The notes: generated from the sequence alone by a model not told the origin. Shown: positions 27,092 through 34,538, counted from the stretch's first letter. The stretch is DNA of 64,000 bases from Sutcliffiella rhizosphaerae (GCF_917563925.1 NZ_CAKJTJ010000002.1:186001-250000), one strand, 5' to 3'. Program-made: numbers and translations.

Positions 27092-27249
27092 AACAACATC
27101 CTTTGTGTGATGTTGTTGCCAACCGCGGAGAAGACTTACGTTTCCCCATAAGTTCTTCCTCCGGTTTCTCCTCTCCCTTTGCCTTCTTACCTTGGTTTTT
27201 ATCAAGGGATAGAAGGACCCTGCATGGGTTTCCAAGCAGGGTTTTTTTG
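27092..27249 (+). ncRNA. csfG: CsfG-like forespore small RNA (Rfam 'ylbH' motif region)
   Basis: About 158 bases between rsmD and ylbG. The folded plus-strand RNA would contain a 5' stem of AACAACATC with GATGTTGTT, a second stem CGGAGAAGACTTA with TAAGTTCTTCCTCCG, a pyrimidine-rich single strand around 27158-27190 (GGTTTCTCCTCTCCCTTTGC), a CTTCT..CCTTG/CAAGG..AGAAG stem, and a GC-rich intrinsic terminator. B. subtilis CsfG lies in the same ylbG-ylbH gap, is made in the forespore, and is noted for pyrimidine-rich loops. Direction is set by the terminator T-run and the promoter. A minus-strand leader of rsmD is the alternative reading. Function is unknown. Confidence 0.75.
27218..27249 (+). 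terminator. Intrinsic terminator of the CsfG-like RNA
   Basis: CCCTGC (27218-27223) pairs with GCAGGG (27236-27241), with an inner TGG/CCA stem, followed by TTTTTTT. This is a strong plus-strand terminator with no protein-coding gene upstream on that strand, which indicates an independent RNA. Confidence 0.88.
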
Positions 27250-27349
27250 TTTTTTTAAATGATTGTTGCTATTTATTTGTAAATATTTGAATGTTGTTTT
27301 GAATATTTCCCCTTACTATCAAGGTTGTTTGTGAAAACACATTTTTTCA

Positions 27350-27670
27350 TTAACATGGTATATCTACATCTATATCATTGGCTAAATGAAGTTTACATTG
27401 CTCCAAACAAAGATTGCCCCATTCTTCCGTTGTTAAGATATTTTTCGTAGTGACGAATAACTCCACTTCCTCTAATGTAGCATTCTCGAATTCCAATGCG
27501 TCCTCTTGATTCATAAGCTCTTTTGAAACAAGATAATATAATATCCCTGTAACCAGTACCCCTTTAATTGGAACATTCATTGTGCGTTTTGATTTTACCG
27601 TGCCAAAAAGATGATCATAAAAATATAATAATATTAATGAGGTAATAAGAATAAATGTAACGCCCATCAT
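27350..27670 (-). CDS. Small membrane-anchored hypothetical protein
   Basis: A 106-residue protein I do not recognise. One hydrophobic helix at the N-terminus (about 3-21) is followed by a Lys/Arg-containing loop, a second weaker hydrophobic segment (about 33-48) and an acidic C-terminal half with two cysteines (CLEQC) and a terminal cysteine. The start is supported by AAGGAG nine bases before the ATG. It lies between the CsfG-like RNA and a divergent gene, with no operon partner. No counterpart at this point in B. subtilis comes to mind. Confidence 0.7.
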   Translation of the reverse strand: MMGVTFILITSLILLYFYDHLFGTVKSKRTMNVPIKGVLVTGILYYLVSKELMNQEDALEFENATLEEVELFVTTKNILTTEEWGNLCLEQCKLHLANDIDVDIPC

Positions 27671-27778
27671 GATGATGCACTCCTTCCATATTTGAGTTGC
27701 TCTTCAATTTTGAGCAGTAACATGATAAAGTATGTGTTGGGAAAAGTGTGATCTGTTCTTTGAGAGGAGAAATTGAAA

Positions 27779-28168
27779 ATGATACAACGATTTATCGAAC
27801 TAGGAGAAGGTTATTCCGATATATATGAACTAATGGAATTAGCAAAACATAATAAAGATAGATTGCAACACATGATGATGCTGCATACAGAAAAGAATGG
27901 TCGAAAACTTTCGTCTTTAATTGTTATTATGAAACCAACTAATCCTGGAGATTTTCAAGCATTATATACTTGTTTAGAAGGGATTCCAAATTATCAACAA
28001 CAACCGAATAAGCGGTCAGAATTATTTTTAAATCTTGCCGAAGAATTAGGAAAAACAGTTATTCAATTTGACGTGAAACCTTCCATTTCATTTGCGGAGA
28101 AAGATTTATACTTCCAATATTTAATTGGAATTCTTAGGTTAAACCATTATATTCCCGCGCTTAAGTAA
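27779..28168 (+). CDS. Conserved hypothetical protein (DUF7147-like)
   Basis: A 129-residue soluble protein beginning MIQRFIELGEGYSDIYELMELAK. Homologues in bacilli near ylbG have been labelled methylthioribose kinase, but at this length the protein cannot be a full kinase and no ATP-binding motif is visible. LIVIMKPTNPGDFQALYTCLEGIPN and the terminal YLIGILRLNHYIPALK are the conserved-looking parts. The ATG at 27779 has GAGAGGAGA eight bases upstream; an in-frame TTG two codons earlier is too close to it. The 3' end is at a strong bidirectional terminator. Confidence 0.78.
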   Translation: MIQRFIELGEGYSDIYELMELAKHNKDRLQHMMMLHTEKNGRKLSSLIVIMKPTNPGDFQALYTCLEGIPNYQQQPNKRSELFLNLAEELGKTVIQFDVKPSISFAEKDLYFQYLIGILRLNHYIPALK

Positions 28169-28192
28169 TGATGTATGTTATTCTGTAGAAAC

Positions 28193-28240
28193 AAAAAGCA
28201 GTACAAAACATATCTATATACGATTTTGTACTGCTAATTT
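28193..28240. terminator. Bidirectional terminator shared with ylbG
   Basis: AGCAGTACAAAA (28197-28208) pairs with TTTTGTACTGCT (28224-28235), a 12-bp perfect stem with T-rich sequence on both strands. It closes the convergent pair ending at 28168 and 28241. Confidence 0.87.
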
Positions 28241-28516
28241 TTATAGTCCCATTTTATAGTCATATTCCTTGGCTTTATCTGGTCTGGAATTTTCGTAATG
28301 GGTTTTTATAGTTGGCTTAGGCGAAAGTTCTACTTTTTTTATGTAAGATTGTTTATTCAGTTTTTCTAAAAGGCTTTCTGCTTCTTCAAGATTACAATAA
28401 AATAATACATACTTTAGCTTTTTAGATATATAAATAACATTTCCATAGCGTCTTAATAATTTTGCTTGTTTTAAGGAATGTAGCCAAACTATTATACCTT
28501 GTCTTTGTGATAACAT
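28241..28516 (-). CDS. ylbG: UPF0298/DUF2129 family protein YlbG
   Basis: A 91-residue cytoplasmic protein of the YlbG family (MLSQRQGIIVWLHSLKQAKLLRRYGNV...YVLFYCNLEEAESLLEKLNKQ). The alternating strand-helix pattern fits a small alpha-beta fold. The function is not known, although it is widely conserved in Firmicutes next to ylbF and ylbH. The AAGGGG site is at acceptable distance. Confidence 0.9.
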   Translation of the reverse strand: MLSQRQGIIVWLHSLKQAKLLRRYGNVIYISKKLKYVLFYCNLEEAESLLEKLNKQSYIKKVELSPKPTIKTHYENSRPDKAKEYDYKMGL

Positions 28517-28750
28517 ACATTTACCCCTTTTTAAATCTTCCCTTTTATCAAAGCTTTTTTCGTAAAAATTTGTGCTATAGGTAACAAATTGCCTTTTGCT
28601 CGGGGAAAAATAAACCCTTTCATGCTGGATAAGTACCTACAATGCAAATTTTGTGAAAAAAACTAATCTAATAATACAACTATTATTATAGTTTAGCATG
28701 GATGGAAATATTATGACACTGTTAAAATAAAGGAATCAACAGATTATTTA

Positions 28751-29107
28751 ATGAAAAGGGTGAGAGAAATCGAACTGGAGATGGTTTGGGATATTTTCTT
28801 AGCAGATTTAAATGAAAATGGGCTTGTGAAGGACTGTTTTCGAAAAAAAATAACTGGTATTCCTTTTTTGTATGTGGAAGTACTACCAGAGCACTCGGAT
28901 AGCTGGGAAAAAAAAGGACTATCCTTTATTCATGTCTGTTCTAAAAAGGCTATGTTTAAGAAAAAAGTCACCACTGAAACTCATTTTGTTAGGCGACAAG
29001 AACAGATCTTTGTTTATAGACATCGATTTTTTGTTCCACAGGAAAAAATGTTTTGTTGCGGGAACCTTTGTGAGGATTGCATTCGGCTTAGAAAAGATAA
29101 CAAATAA
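28751..29107 (+). CDS. Cysteine-rich hypothetical protein
   Basis: A 118-residue frame I do not recognise. It contains a C-terminal cluster FCCGNLCEDCIRLRK (four cysteines within nine residues) that could bind zinc or an iron-sulfur cluster, plus two more cysteines upstream (DCF, VCS). The middle is basic and aromatic. The ribosome site is poor for the ATG at 28751 (AAAGGA lies 16 bases away), so the true start could be downstream. It sits between ylbG and ylbF, both minus strand. The low-complexity-free composition and ordered motifs make it more likely real than chance. Confidence 0.5.
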   Translation: MKRVREIELEMVWDIFLADLNENGLVKDCFRKKITGIPFLYVEVLPEHSDSWEKKGLSFIHVCSKKAMFKKKVTTETHFVRRQEQIFVYRHRFFVPQEKMFCCGNLCEDCIRLRKDNK

Positions 29108-29136
29108 AAGGAGCTGCCTATATAGAAGCAACTCCT
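29105..29136 (-). terminator. Rho-independent terminator after ylbF
   Basis: The coding-strand stem AGGAGTTGC with GCAGCTCCT (29109-29136, one U-G pair) is followed by TTTATTTG. It starts 14 bases past the ylbF stop. Confidence 0.75.
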
Positions 29137-29150
29137 AAATGGAATAGACA

Positions 29151-29600
29151 TCAACTTGCCTTACAACCACAGCCTCCACCAGTGCCGCAGCCACCGCCAC
29201 AACTTGAAAGGGAGTCAAAAAATGGATTGCCTGTTGGTACCTTTACATTTTCAGAAACAGACTTTCCAATAAGCACACTTATTTCATCCAAAACCTTTTG
29301 AATGGTGTCTTCCGCTTCTTTAAATGCATGAATAGTATCATGAAGGTCCAACTTACGCTTCAGCTCTCTTGTTTCCAAAGTTACTTTGCGATAATCGGGA
29401 TGATATTTTCCAAATCGTTGAACTTCTTCATATTTTTCTTTCATTTTCTCAAATGAACGAATAAGCTCTTGGGCGACATCGTCATTTTGTAAGTTATATA
29501 AACAGCGGTGATAGTCTTCAGCAAGCTCTGATCGCCATATCATCTTCGCCAATTGTTCTGCTTTCTCTACTATTTCTACATGCTCTACAGTAGCAATCAT
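29151..29600 (-). CDS. ricF: RicF (YlbF), Y-complex subunit controlling RNA maturation
   Basis: A 149-residue helical YlbF-family protein. RicF joins RicA (YmcA) and RicT (YaaT) in a complex that carries iron-sulfur clusters, aids RNase Y-dependent mRNA maturation, and promotes competence, biofilm and sporulation. The coiled central helices carry QRFGKYHPDYRKV, and the C-terminus has the cysteine-rich tail SSCGGGCGTGGGCGC, the proposed cluster ligand. A longer frame runs to 29657, but the ATG at 29600 (MIATVEHVEIV) has GGAGGTG seven bases upstream. It follows a lipoprotein gene. Confidence 0.94.
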   Translation of the reverse strand: MIATVEHVEIVEKAEQLAKMIWRSELAEDYHRCLYNLQNDDVAQELIRSFEKMKEKYEEVQRFGKYHPDYRKVTLETRELKRKLDLHDTIHAFKEAEDTIQKVLDEISVLIGKSVSENVKVPTGNPFFDSLSSCGGGCGTGGGCGCKAS

Positions 29601-29656
29601 GGAATACACCTCCAAGACCATCATATCATGTTTTACTAGAGTTGTGTAATAACCCA

Positions 29657-30079
29657 CTACTCAATATCAATTTCTAATTTTTCACTTATTCCATATTCAC
29701 TTTTGTCATTGTGAAGTAAGGTAATAGTTAGTTCATGCTTACCTTTAGGAATATCATTTATTACAAAAGCACCCTTAGTAAAGGAACCTATCTGTTTATT
29801 ATCAAGAAATACTACTACCATACCTTCCCCATGCTTTTTCTCCTGTTTTCCTTCTACAAAATGAAAATTGGGTGTTACAATACATTCCAAATATACATCA
29901 TTACCTTTTATCGAATGATGAACTCTCATATTCATTTTCTGATTGCTTGAGGAGGAATGGGAAAGAACTTCCATGACATTTACATCAGTTTCTACCATGG
30001 ATTTTGGTTTTTGTTGTTCCTCCTTACAGCCTGTGAGTATAAAGAGAATGCAAATGAAGCTCGTCCAAATAACTCGCAT
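29657..30079 (-). CDS. Small lipoprotein of unknown function
   Basis: A 140-residue secreted lipoprotein: a short signal peptide ending in the lipobox LTGC (cysteine about residue 18), then a soluble domain of beta strands (VYLECIVTPNFHFVEG ... MVVVFLDNKQIGSFTKGAFVINDIPKGKHELTITLLH) that looks like an immunoglobulin-like or copper-chaperone-like sandwich. I do not recognise a named family. The ATG at 30079 has AAAGGAG at ideal spacing; upstream in-frame codons are not needed. It is between ylbE and ylbF on the same strand. Confidence 0.8.
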   Translation of the reverse strand: MRVIWTSFICILFILTGCKEEQQKPKSMVETDVNVMEVLSHSSSSNQKMNMRVHHSIKGNDVYLECIVTPNFHFVEGKQEKKHGEGMVVVFLDNKQIGSFTKGAFVINDIPKGKHELTITLLHNDKSEYGISEKLEIDIE

Positions 30080-30165
30080 AAGAATACTCCTTTCCATTTG
30101 ACATTATTTCTAGTTTTAGAAAGGAGTTCCCATTCTATTCCAAAAGAATGAAATAATTTATCATA

Positions 30166-30405
30166 CTAATCCATATTTTTCATTGATTGAAACATATGGA
30201 CCATCATCGATGCCATTTGTACGGAATTTTGAAATCTTTCTACTTTATGTGGAATGGTTTGTTTATAATAATGCATAGATGCTAATTCAAAATCATCTAA
30301 TTTCTCTGGGTTTCTTGAAAGTGTTCGATACCATAAGGGCTGTTCTCTTATATAGCTTTTTAATGACTTCTTTTTTTGAATATAATCATAAATATCTTTT
30401 CGCAT
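30166..30405 (-). CDS. ylbE: YlbE-like protein
   Basis: A 79-residue protein of the YlbE family: MRKDIYDYIQKKKSLKSYIREQPLWYRTLSRNP, then ASMHYYKQTIPHKVERFQNSVQMASMM, which is the family core. The function is unknown. An ATG three codons upstream (30414) is also possible; the shorter start matches known YlbE N-termini. It begins 15 bases after the ylbD stop, so ylbD-ylbE are probably co-transcribed. Confidence 0.85.
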   Translation of the reverse strand: MRKDIYDYIQKKKSLKSYIREQPLWYRTLSRNPEKLDDFELASMHYYKQTIPHKVERFQNSVQMASMMVHMFQSMKNMD

Positions 30406-30420
30406 ACATCTCATCCATTC

Positions 30421-30813
30421 CTAATCTTTTCGAAACGAAAAAGGATTTTTCACACCTGATGAAGTAGATGTACCCTTTGTAGTTTGTGGTAAAAACTGCT
30501 GTATAAGCTGCTGAATATTTCCTATGGCAGAGTTTGCGTTATTTAAGTAGTACTGTATTTGGTTAGCATCCATTTTCTTTAACGATTGCAATATTTGAGG
30601 AATAACATCGGATTTACTTCCTTTTCCTTCTTCATCCTTCCCATCAACTCGATAGCTTTTCCAACTTTCATCCTCTTCACCGAGTAAGTACCACTCTTCG
30701 AATAACTCTTGCCAAGTTTTCTTTTTACCTTTCACTTCTTCAGATAGCTTGGGATGCCTTTTTACAAAATCTTTGAACTTAGCAATACTTGGATGTTGTT
30801 CTTTCGTTGCCAT
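30421..30813 (-). CDS. ylbD: Spore coat protein YlbD
   Basis: A 130-residue protein matching YlbD, a putative coat protein (HPSIAKFKDFVKRHPKLSEEVKGKKKTWQELFEEWYLLGEEDESW, about 7-52). The C-terminal half is Gln/Asn/Ser-rich and lacks large hydrophobic stretches. Mother-cell expression is expected from the family; I did not find a convincing sigma-E site. GGGGTGAG precedes the ATG. ylbE follows closely. Confidence 0.85.
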   Translation of the reverse strand: MATKEQHPSIAKFKDFVKRHPKLSEEVKGKKKTWQELFEEWYLLGEEDESWKSYRVDGKDEEGKGSKSDVIPQILQSLKKMDANQIQYYLNNANSAIGNIQQLIQQFLPQTTKGTSTSSGVKNPFSFRKD

Positions 30814-30950
30814 TCTCTCACCCCATTCCTGTATATATGCCTATATTTATTTTATTGAAAAAAAGAAAAAGCGTTCGCCTATTTTTACTTTCCTTTACCT
30901 CCTGACAATTGATAAGATGGATGTAGACTAAGTCAGAAAGTAGGATAAAG

Positions 30951-31433
30951 ATGGAAATCATACAGCAATGGGATAACTTTTTGAAGGATGCATCAGAAGA
31001 AGAAAAGGAAACTGCTGCTTTGTATCTACAAAGCATGAAGAGAAAAAGGGAAGGAAAGAATGGTACCCATATTGGTGCTTTGATGGGAATCTCCAGTAAG
31101 TTTGATGAACCAGGTACATTAACGATGGATATAGATAATTCAATACTTCTTCAAAACTCATTAGATATATTGCATGGGGGACTTACCGCTACTCTTTTGG
31201 ATTCTGCAATGGGAACTCTCGCATTTAAGCTATTACCAAGTGATAAAGCCGCTGTTACTACAGAAATGAAAATAAATTATGTTGCAAAAGGAATTGGTAG
31301 TTCATTTATATGCGTTGCAACTGTCATACATAAAGGGTCTAAGATAATGGTAATGGAAGGTAAGGTTTTTCGTGACGATGAAGTTTTAATTGCCCATGCA
31401 ACGGGAAGCTTTTTTATCATTCCAAAAAAATAA
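30951..31433 (+). CDS. PaaI-family hotdog thioesterase
   Basis: A 160-residue hotdog-fold protein. NSLDILHGGLTATLLDSAMGTLAF (about 69-92) carries the HGG and Asp/Glu features of PaaI/YdiI thioesterases, followed by AVTTEMKINYVAKG, the long strand. It should hydrolyse an acyl- or aryl-CoA; the substrate is unknown. The N-terminal helix of about 40 charged residues is an extension common in bacillar homologues. Start has AGGA. A small membrane protein gene begins 16 bases after its stop. Confidence 0.85.
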   Translation: MEIIQQWDNFLKDASEEEKETAALYLQSMKRKREGKNGTHIGALMGISSKFDEPGTLTMDIDNSILLQNSLDILHGGLTATLLDSAMGTLAFKLLPSDKAAVTTEMKINYVAKGIGSSFICVATVIHKGSKIMVMEGKVFRDDEVLIAHATGSFFIIPKK

Positions 31434-31449
31434 ACTAAAGGGTGGCGCT

Positions 31450-31815
31450 ATGGTAACTGCAATCGTCATACCAATCTTGATCATCTATTTCTTTTGGATA
31501 ACAAAAAAAGAAAAGCAAAAGCAGCTAGAAAAGTGGAGAAGACTGACAGAAGTCCCTCTTGAAGCTAGATTGGAAGGTGAAATATTAACGGTTCATACTG
31601 ATAAAAAACGGTTTTATCATGAATTGTATTCATTAGAAACCATACTCCATATTAAAAGTAAAAAAGGAAAATATACGGCTATTTACAAACAGCCTTGTCA
31701 AGATAATTCTATTCCTCCTTCCCTTATTGTTGGCCAATCTGTTGAGTTATTAGGGCAATGGAATGAGAATAATGGCTTTACAATAGGTAAATTCATAATA
31801 AAAACCAGACATTAA
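31450..31815 (+). CDS. Single-pass membrane protein of unknown function
   Basis: A 121-residue protein with one N-terminal helix (about 2-19) followed by a very basic stretch (TKKEKQKQLEKWRR) and a beta-rich domain. No family is recognised. The ATG at 31450 follows AAAGGGTGG; it is 16 bases after the thioesterase stop, so the two genes are probably one transcript. The stop codon lies inside the terminator loop. Confidence 0.72.
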   Translation: MVTAIVIPILIIYFFWITKKEKQKQLEKWRRLTEVPLEARLEGEILTVHTDKKRFYHELYSLETILHIKSKKGKYTAIYKQPCQDNSIPPSLIVGQSVELLGQWNENNGFTIGKFIIKTRH

Positions 31816-31830
31816 AGTGTCTGGTTTTTA
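31797..31830. terminator. Bidirectional terminator between the small membrane gene and ylbC
   Basis: AAACCAGACA (31801-31810) pairs with TGTCTGGTTT (31817-31826), with T-runs on both sides. Confidence 0.85.
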
Positions 31831-31831
31831 A

Positions 31832-32893
31832 CTACCATATTTGGATAAAGTTTTGCGTATAATAATTTTCACTCACTCCCACCCCAAGGTGAGTAAATTG
31901 TGAATTTAACAAAGTGTTCCTGTGTCCTTCGCTATTTAACCAGCCTTCTGTAGCTGCTATTCCATCTACGTACTTGGCTGCAATATTTTCCCCAGCCAGA
32001 CGAAATGGTACATCCCCCTCCATAAGTCTATCTGTAAGGCTGCCTCGTGTTGGAGATGTGTGGGAAAAATAGTCACTATCTCTCATGTCTTTACTATGAA
32101 AGAACGCTACCTCCGCTACGTCTTGATCCCATTCAACAGCGGAAAGGTTAAATCGTTCTCTAATAATATTTGTAAAATCAAGAATCTGCTGTGCATTCCC
32201 TGCTTCCACTCTCTCCAACTCTTCTTGAGATAATTCCTTTGCCTCCAACAATGGACCCCTATAAACTAATTCATAAGGTCTTTGCTTTATCAAGGTTTCA
32301 GAGTCAAGATAACGGACACTTGATAAGGTTTTGTCGATGTCATCAAAGTACAGCTGTACATAGAAATCTTCTAATTTTATCAATGGACGCATGGTACTCT
32401 CTTCTGATTTAATGATAAACTGATAGGATCCCTCTTCATGCTCTACCGTCACACTATCCGAAAAGTCAAACTTTTCATTAAGCGTATCGTAGTTTTCCCC
32501 TATTTCCATTGCTCCATTATTACTTTCACTGCCTGTACTAAATATCGTAACGACTCGATTATCTATTATTCCAATCTGAATATAGTTATTAAAGTTAGAG
32601 TTGTATATCCACCATTCATAATCAAATGCTGATAGATCTTTTCTATCTGGCTCTCCAAACGAATCTATTATTACGTCCGTTCCTTCTCCCATATAAGTAG
32701 AAATGTTTTCGACTTGCTCATTCTTTTGAATGTCAGCCTGCGTGAAGACTTTATCTTCTGCTTCCTCTCGCTCAGTGAATATCTGACCACTCAATGGTTG
32801 TTCTTTTATTATTCTTTCTATTTGATGAGGCTCTACATTTACAAATAAATATAGACAAAATGCAATAAAAAGTAAGAAAAAAAGTCCCCTCAT
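31832..32893 (-). CDS. ylbC: CAP-domain secreted protein YlbC
   Basis: A 353-residue exported protein: a hydrophobic N-terminus (about 1-20) that may be an uncleaved anchor, a CAP-associated N-terminal domain (about 55-200, DVIIDSFGEPDRKDLSAFDYEWWIYN), and a C-terminal SCP/CAP domain (FTNIIRERFNLSAVEWDQDVAEVAFFHSKDM ... GENIAAKY ... WLNSEGHRNTLLNSQFTHLGVGV) with the conserved His and Glu positions. The function is unknown in bacilli. The ATG at 32893 has GGGAGGGAG; an upstream ATG at 32920 lacks a site. It faces a shared terminator. Confidence 0.9.
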   Translation of the reverse strand: MRGLFFLLFIAFCLYLFVNVEPHQIERIIKEQPLSGQIFTEREEAEDKVFTQADIQKNEQVENISTYMGEGTDVIIDSFGEPDRKDLSAFDYEWWIYNSNFNNYIQIGIIDNRVVTIFSTGSESNNGAMEIGENYDTLNEKFDFSDSVTVEHEEGSYQFIIKSEESTMRPLIKLEDFYVQLYFDDIDKTLSSVRYLDSETLIKQRPYELVYRGPLLEAKELSQEELERVEAGNAQQILDFTNIIRERFNLSAVEWDQDVAEVAFFHSKDMRDSDYFSHTSPTRGSLTDRLMEGDVPFRLAGENIAAKYVDGIAATEGWLNSEGHRNTLLNSQFTHLGVGVSENYYTQNFIQIW

Positions 32894-33092
32894 GTATTCT
32901 CTCCCTCCCTTTTCTACCATTATACTTTGCTAGAATAGATTTCATTCTATTTATTTCGAAGTAAAATAACTAGATTAATCTATCTATACCCTTTGGGAAC
33001 GAAATGAATACTATTAATCATAACTAAAACTTGCATTCTCATCAAATATAAACGCGGATACACCGTCCTTTTAGATAAATTCATATTTCAAG

Positions 33093-33127
33093 AAAAAGAC
33101 CAGTCCCATTTAAAGGAACTGGTCTTT
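33093..33127 (-). terminator. Rho-independent terminator after ylbB
   Basis: AAAGACCAGT (33095-33104) pairs with ACTGGTCTTT (33118-33127), with a CC/GG extension inside and TTTTTC on the minus strand. It lies immediately past the ylbB stop. Confidence 0.85.
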
Positions 33128-33134
33128 GTATTAA

Positions 33135-33548
33135 TTATTCTTCTGAGATTTGACTAAGTGCCTCTCCTGCTTGATCATCAGAATAATGATGAACAGCCAA
33201 GTCACCTAGAGATACCATGCCAATTAATTGATCATTTTCTACAACAGGTAAACGCCTAATTTGATGTTCTGACATCAAGTTGGAAGCTTCCGAAAGTGTT
33301 GCATCCGGTCCGATTGTCACTAAATGATCACTCATAACATTTGTCACTTGATTAGACCCTGGATGTTTTTCTGCAATACCCCTCACCACCAAATCTCTGT
33401 CTGTAATCATTCCAATTAATTTATCATTTTCTACTATTGGAATAGCACCTACATCAAGATCCTTCATTTTCGTAGCAACTTCAAACACATTGTCAAGAGG
33501 GGTACAGCAATCTACATCTGTTGTCATAATAGAGCGAACTGTTTCCAT
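33135..33548 (-). CDS. ylbB: CBS-domain protein YlbB
   Basis: A 137-residue cytoplasmic protein made of two CBS domains: METVRSIMTTDVDCCTPLDNVFEVATKMKDLDVGAIPIVENDKLIGMITDRDLVVRGIA and a second copy ending RRLPVVENDQLIGMVSLGDLAVHH. CBS pairs bind adenosyl ligands (AMP, ATP or SAM) and act as sensors; the partner is unknown. The ATG at 33548 has GGAGG nine bases upstream; the longer frame to 33575 lacks a site. Confidence 0.9.
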   Translation of the reverse strand: METVRSIMTTDVDCCTPLDNVFEVATKMKDLDVGAIPIVENDKLIGMITDRDLVVRGIAEKHPGSNQVTNVMSDHLVTIGPDATLSEASNLMSEHQIRRLPVVENDQLIGMVSLGDLAVHHYSDDQAGEALSQISEE

Positions 33549-33705
33549 TTCCTTAACCTCCAATATTTTCTTCATACATAACAGATAAAAGTTTGGAAGA
33601 GGATAAGAATATTCCCTTCCCGTTTTATTAGGTTCACCATTTTCTACAAAATCATGACTTTTTCCAAATTATTTTCTTTGACAAGGCGTGATTACTTTTT
33701 CGTTG

Positions 33706-33734
33706 TTGAAAGTTATGCGCTTTCGTACTATTAT
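33706..33734 (+). promoter_or_regulatory. Sigma-A promoter for ylbA
   Basis: TTGAAA (33706-33711), 17 bases, TATTAT (33729-33734). It would start about 50 bases before ylbA. Confidence 0.7.
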
Positions 33735-33790
33735 AAACAAGGAGCATACTTTATCTAGAAGTAATGAGATAGAAAAAGGAGTGTACATAA

Positions 33791-34147
33791 ATGAAAATTG
33801 AAAATACAGGTTTAGAAAATGAAAAAGTAGAATTATCACGTCTAACTGATATCATGGAAAACTTAGGCTTTGATCTAGCTGGCCAATGGGATTACGAACG
33901 AGTTACTTATGATAGAAAGTTCGAGACAAAAGAAGGCGTATTTTATTTGCGTGTTCAAGGTTATACAATTGAGGGGGACGTTGGGGGATCACATGCAGTG
34001 ATTAGCCTGCTTACTCCACTTTTAGGGAAGCACTATTATCCACACGGTGTAGAATATGGTGAAGGAGAACAATTTCCAGCGAATATTGTTTCCACATCCA
34101 AATCATTATTAAATCAAGCAAAAGAGCGTATTAATGCATTAAAATAA
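33791..34147 (+). CDS. ylbA: YugN-like family protein YlbA
   Basis: A 118-residue protein of the YugN/YlbA family (TGLENEKVELSRLTDIMENLGFDLAGQWDYERVTYDRKF; GDVGGSHAVISLLTPLLGKHYYPHGVEYGE). It is soluble and of unknown function. AAAAGGAG precedes the ATG at good spacing. It is a single-gene unit with its own promoter and a shared terminator. Confidence 0.88.
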   Translation: MKIENTGLENEKVELSRLTDIMENLGFDLAGQWDYERVTYDRKFETKEGVFYLRVQGYTIEGDVGGSHAVISLLTPLLGKHYYPHGVEYGEGEQFPANIVSTSKSLLNQAKERINALK

Positions 34148-34151
34148 TAAT

Positions 34152-34198
34152 TTTTAAAAGGTGATTGACTATTGTAGATTACAATGTATCACCTTTTT
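34152..34198. terminator. Bidirectional terminator after ylbA
   Basis: AAAAGGTGAT (34156-34165) pairs with ATCACCTTTT (34188-34197), with an inner TTGTA/TACAA hairpin and T-runs on both strands. It overlaps the stop region of the convergent Asp23-like gene. Confidence 0.85.
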
Positions 34199-34538
34199 AT
34201 TTTTTCCATAAACCATCAACAGAAATGTGCACATTTCTAACATGATAGCCAGTGAGAATTTCTATTTCATTTTTAATTTTGAGTTGTAACATTCTGCATA
34301 CTTCAAGTATCGGCTGATGATATTCAACCGCAATAAAAAGATCTATATCAATTACTTTCTCATCAGCAAAATGTATTACGGCAGAATGTTGGAATTCTTT
34401 ATTGATGATTGCATAAAACTTCTTCATGAACCTTGGAGGCAATATTTTCACATTCGTTTCTTCCGTTACACATATAAAAATGATGGTTTGAAGAATTAGA
34501 GTGCTTACCTCATGCTTTTCCCCTTTAGCTATTTTCAC
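34197..34538 (-). CDS. Asp23/Gls24-like family protein
   Basis: A 113-residue protein. VIDIDLFIAVEYHQPILEVCRMLQLKIKNEIEILTGYHVRNVHISVDGL (about 62-110) resembles the core of the Asp23/Gls24 envelope-stress family, in which paired strands and amphipathic helices predominate. The N-terminal half diverges from classical members. The start is GTG behind a perfect AAAGGAGG. It is single, not paired with amaP-like membrane genes. Treat the family assignment as probable. Confidence 0.65.
   Translation of the reverse strand: MKIAKGEKHEVSTLILQTIIFICVTEETNVKILPPRFMKKFYAIINKEFQHSAVIHFADEKVIDIDLFIAVEYHQPILEVCRMLQLKIKNEIEILTGYHVRNVHISVDGLWKK

Noticed and set aside
27014-27235. A 73-codon minus-strand frame across the CsfG-like RNA
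   Set aside because: Its codons run through the stems and terminator of the plus-strand RNA, composition is Arg/Lys-rich as expected from the pyrimidine tract, and there is no ribosome site.
29105-29136. Plus-strand terminator for the cysteine-rich gene ending at 29107
   Set aside because: The stem is real but there is no T-run on the plus strand; it serves ylbF.
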